A stretch of 21,263 nt of DNA, from the IMG/VR virus record IMGVR_UViG_3300035698_029829, positions 135,427 through 156,689 of that record. One strand, 5' to 3'. A program made the translations under genes and the position numbers. The notes below the pieces were generated by a model. It was not told the origin of the DNA, ran no database searches, and was given only the letters and a program-made list of their open reading frames with translations. Shown one piece after another: positions 19,553 through 21,263 of the stretch. Each line of letters opens with the position of its first letter. Position 1 is the stretch's first letter. The stretch comes from a virus.

Positions 19553-20292
19553 CCACCAAGCGCACCGACCACCGGAAAGAAACCAAGGGCCTCACGGCCA
19601 GCTTGCTTCTAACCGAACGCGGTAAGAAGGCCACCTCCTTCACCGGCGGCAGGAAGGGTAGCAAAACCCTCGGCCAGGCATACGAGGATCGCACCTCCTT
19701 TCTGAGCAGCGAGATTCAGATCGCCAACGGTGACTACTTCCACGGCATCGTCGATATCAGCCCCGACGAAAGCGGTGAACACGGTGGGACCCTCGTGATG
19801 TTCCCCGTCGAAACCGACTGTTGGGTATGTCGCGAAGCCAAAAAGCGCGTCCCCGAAAGTACTCCCAAAAAGAGCTACGCTTTCAGCAAGGGAATGGGCA
19901 AGTATTCCGTCCGTGACAAGGCGACCGTCGAGCTACGCAAGATCAAACTCAGCCCCTGCCCCCATTGTGTGGGCACCGGTAAGGAACATCTCGCTCGCGT
20001 CGTCGACTTGCACCACGAATTCGACGAGTTCGCCAAACTGACCGGCTTGACCAGGGAAGATGTGTTTCCCTATCGCTACCATTACTTTAGTCACGAAGCC
20101 ATCCAAAACAAGATCGGCTTCAGTGATTACCACGTTGACGAGGACACCGGTTGGTCTGTGGCGGGTGACGATGAGAAATGGGTGGCTCACGTCGAGAAAT
20201 ACCGCAAGCTCCAGCGGACGAAATCTCAGATCATCAAAGCCCACGCTGAGGAGAACGGTATCCCTGTTATCGACCTCGGACTGTCAAAATGA
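19549..20292 (+). CDS. Zinc-binding protein, 247 aa
   Basis: ATG at 19549 with GGGAGAAG upstream. A basic N-terminus (TTKRTDHRKETKGLTASLLL) is followed by strands and two widely spaced CxxC pairs (residues ~91-94 in DCWVCREA; ~140-143 in SPCPHCVGTGKEH), probably one zinc site with an inserted Lys-rich loop. A helical region follows (EFDEFAKLTGLTREDVFPYR), then an aromatic/His stretch (YRYHYFSHEAIQNK) and a C-terminal basic helix. The CPHC-x-G-TGK piece recalls DnaJ-type zinc knuckles but lacks their repeats. First of two genes under P11. Confidence 0.8.
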   Translation: MTTKRTDHRKETKGLTASLLLTERGKKATSFTGGRKGSKTLGQAYEDRTSFLSSEIQIANGDYFHGIVDISPDESGEHGGTLVMFPVETDCWVCREAKKRVPESTPKKSYAFSKGMGKYSVRDKATVELRKIKLSPCPHCVGTGKEHLARVVDLHHEFDEFAKLTGLTREDVFPYRYHYFSHEAIQNKIGFSDYHVDEDTGWSVAGDDEKWVAHVEKYRKLQRTKSQIIKAHAEENGIPVIDLGLSK

Positions 20293-20561
20293 GCATCGTT
20301 TACACCGATATCCAGCTTGGGTTGTGCGCCGTCTGCGGCCGAGAGATCGGAGTCACCAAGCATGGGAAGGCTGTGCGCCACGGGCAGAGGGGTTTCCAAT
20401 CAGGAGTACCAGGCTATCATTACCGATCTCTTAAAGGACCCTGCCCTGGGAGTGGTCAACCTGTTACTGAGCTAACCCGAAAGACCTTCCGAGTGCTGAC
20501 CGGCCTACGCGCGCATGTGAAACGAGGAAAGCTGTACAAAAGAGGAAAACCTGAAGAATGA
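20289..20561 (+). CDS. Small zinc-finger-like phage protein, 90 aa
   Basis: ATG at 20289 overlaps the previous stop as ATGA, with a weak SD. Residues ~13-53 hold CAVCGREI ... VRHGQRG ... GPCPGSGQPV; the C..CG, later H and CPGSG arrangement is common, from memory, in small phage proteins of unknown role. The C-terminal part is basic (RAHVKRGKLYKRGKPEE). It is probably translated by coupling to the upstream gene and might bind nucleic acid. Its stop lies 4 nt before the P12 inverted repeat. Confidence 0.78.
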   Translation: MSIVYTDIQLGLCAVCGREIGVTKHGKAVRHGQRGFQSGVPGYHYRSLKGPCPGSGQPVTELTRKTFRVLTGLRAHVKRGKLYKRGKPEE

Positions 20562-20564
20562 AAG

Positions 20565-20617
20565 TGAACAGAACCGTTCATTTTGCTCTTGACAAACTCG
20601 GTAAGATATGATATAAT
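20565..20617 (+). promoter_or_regulatory. Promoter P12 with inverted repeat
   Basis: TGAAC-AGAACC-GTTCA (20565-20580), 8 bp, TTGACA (20589-20594), 17 bp, TATAAT (20612-20617); full consensus. The repeat follows the TGA of the preceding gene by 3 bp. Confidence 0.9.
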
Positions 20618-20628
20618 AGTCTTAGAGG

Positions 20629-20718
20629 ATGGGGAAGGGAGAAGCCCGAACCCAAAACGAAACCGGGGAAGGAAACCCCAGGACAAAGCTCGAAAGGAGC
20701 AAACCAAATGGAAGTTAA
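20629..20718 (+). CDS. Possible 29-aa leader peptide of the P12 unit
   Basis: ATG at 20629, 11 nt after the -10 and without an SD, encodes a charged peptide (MGKGEARTQNETGEGNPRTK...) whose stop overlaps the first 11 nt of the next gene. It may couple translation of that gene or be fortuitous. Confidence 0.35.
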   Translation: MGKGEARTQNETGEGNPRTKLERSKPNGS

Positions 20719-21002
20719 ACTTCGCAAAGCATCCAACCGCAACACCCCCCTTTCATGAAGTCACGGTCGGCTCGTTGACCCTGTACTTCTCGTACCAAAC
20801 CTGCGTCGCTTTTTACCCGCCGCACGGCGAGCGCGTCATCTCCGAAAATTCGTGGGGGCCGACCACGGGTCGACACCTCAATGAACTGGACGGTGGCCGC
20901 AAGAAGGAACGCGTCCCACGCGCTGAGTTTGAAGAGAAGCTCGCCGAGGTTCTAAGCATCCTCGACGGCAATCCTCACCGGCCCGCGCCGATTCACGGGT
21001 AA
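20708..21002 (+). CDS. Conserved phage hypothetical protein, needs a +1 frameshift
   Basis: ATG at 20708 has AAAGGAG upstream but its frame stops after 16 codons (MEVKLRKASNRNTPLS, TGA 20756-20758). The +1 frame from the C6-TTT run (20745-20753) continues as FHEVTVGSLTLYFSYQTCVA, then FYPPHGERVISENSWGPTTG and RHLNELDGG to the TAA at 21002. Together they make a coherent protein of ~97 residues; its TLYFSY..VAF...WGPTTG.HLN pattern resembles a small phage protein family I recall. The long frame has no start codon between the expected mRNA start and the C run. Either a programmed +1 shift or an indel explains this. Confidence 0.65.
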
Positions 21003-21011
21003 GGAGAGATC

Positions 21012-21206
21012 ATGAGATTTCGTTGGACTATGAAACAGCTTGAAGAATTCAGCGATGCCCGGGTCCTCCGTGGCCTGGTCGTCGAACGAAAATCCGAGTT
21101 GAACCCCTTCACCCCTCTCTCGAAACGGCTGAGCGCGCTTTGCGAGAAGCTGGATAAGAAGGTTCAAGCCGAGGAAATGAAAAAGCAGAGGGGAGACATC
21201 GTATGA
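21012..21206 (+). CDS. Small helical protein, 64 aa
   Basis: ATG at 21012 with AAGGAG 5 nt upstream. The body is one or two amphipathic helices (MKQLEEFSDARVLRGLVVER, SKRLSALCEKLDKKVQAEEM) joined by ELNPFTPL, with a basic end (KKQRGDIV). Its stop overlaps the next start as ATGA. No family recognised. Confidence 0.78.
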   Translation: MRFRWTMKQLEEFSDARVLRGLVVERKSELNPFTPLSKRLSALCEKLDKKVQAEEMKKQRGDIV

Positions 21207-21263
21207 ACAGTGACAAAAGCGGCTACTACGATTACAGCACCTTGAACCTGGAAGCCCTGAAGC
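21203..21263 (+). CDS. Hypothetical protein, N-terminal 20 residues only
   Basis: ATG at 21203 overlaps the preceding TGA (ATGA), with GGGGAG about 9 nt upstream in the tail of that gene. It begins MNSDKSGYYDYSTLNLEALK and runs off the right edge. Nothing can be said about function. Confidence 0.65.
   Translation, partial: MNSDKSGYYDYSTLNLEALK

Overview
The window looks like part of an early or accessory region of a large, probably lytic, bacteriophage genome (or a phage-like extrachromosomal element). About 42 small, tightly packed genes are mostly joined by 4-nt ATGA/GTGA stop-start overlaps and preceded by strong Shine-Dalgarno (SD) sequences. Almost all encode proteins of 60-330 residues that I cannot assign to cellular families. 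There is no rRNA, recognisable tRNA, transposase, integrase, capsid, tail, terminase or polymerase gene. Promoters have bacterial primary-sigma -35/-10 hexamers with a uniform 17-bp spacer. The host cannot be named from this sequence.

Layout. Positions 1-16206 are read leftward (minus strand) and 16355-21263 rightward (plus strand), diverging around 16.2-16.35 kb. Leftward units: a regulator-like gene with a partial neighbour (1-1135); a two-gene unit (1452-2404); a zinc-ribbon gene with a long leader (2486-3335); a seven-gene unit (3363-6532); a two-gene unit (6610-7802); a three-gene unit with an RMF-like protein and a helix-turn-helix (HTH) protein (8206-9703); one gene at 9784-10209; an eight-gene array (10498-14056); and a five-gene unit (14197-16206). 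Rightward units: a 489-residue zinc-ribbon protein (16355-17824), then four promoter-led units (18181-18564, 18690-19409, 19549-20561, 20708 to the window end).

Two cis-acting systems divide the window. Outside 10.3-18.0 kb, most units start with a near-identical module: an inverted repeat TGAAC-N6-GTTCA lying at or just after the stop codon of the preceding gene, then 7-8 bp, then TTGACA-17 bp-TATAAT. In several units a purine-rich leader ATG follows about 11 nt after the -10, and translation from it ends at, or runs in frame into, the first gene. Between 10.37 and 17.96 kb the inverted repeat is absent and a perfect 18-bp palindrome, GATACCACCGGTGGTATC, occurs six times between genes.

The most unusual coding region is 10498-14056. 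Eight consecutive genes have different N-terminal parts, but all carry a related C-terminal motif (roughly T-P-x-E-L-I-x-x-L-V-E-E-D-L). In most junctions the Glu-Glu codons of that motif also form the SD of the next gene. One member contains three 29-bp-spaced DNA repeats read in three different reading frames. The neighbouring operon holds two genes sharing a near-identical 26-residue N-terminus on unrelated bodies. Together these suggest modular phage proteins carrying shared terminal tags. Functions are unknown and nothing here was tested by database search.
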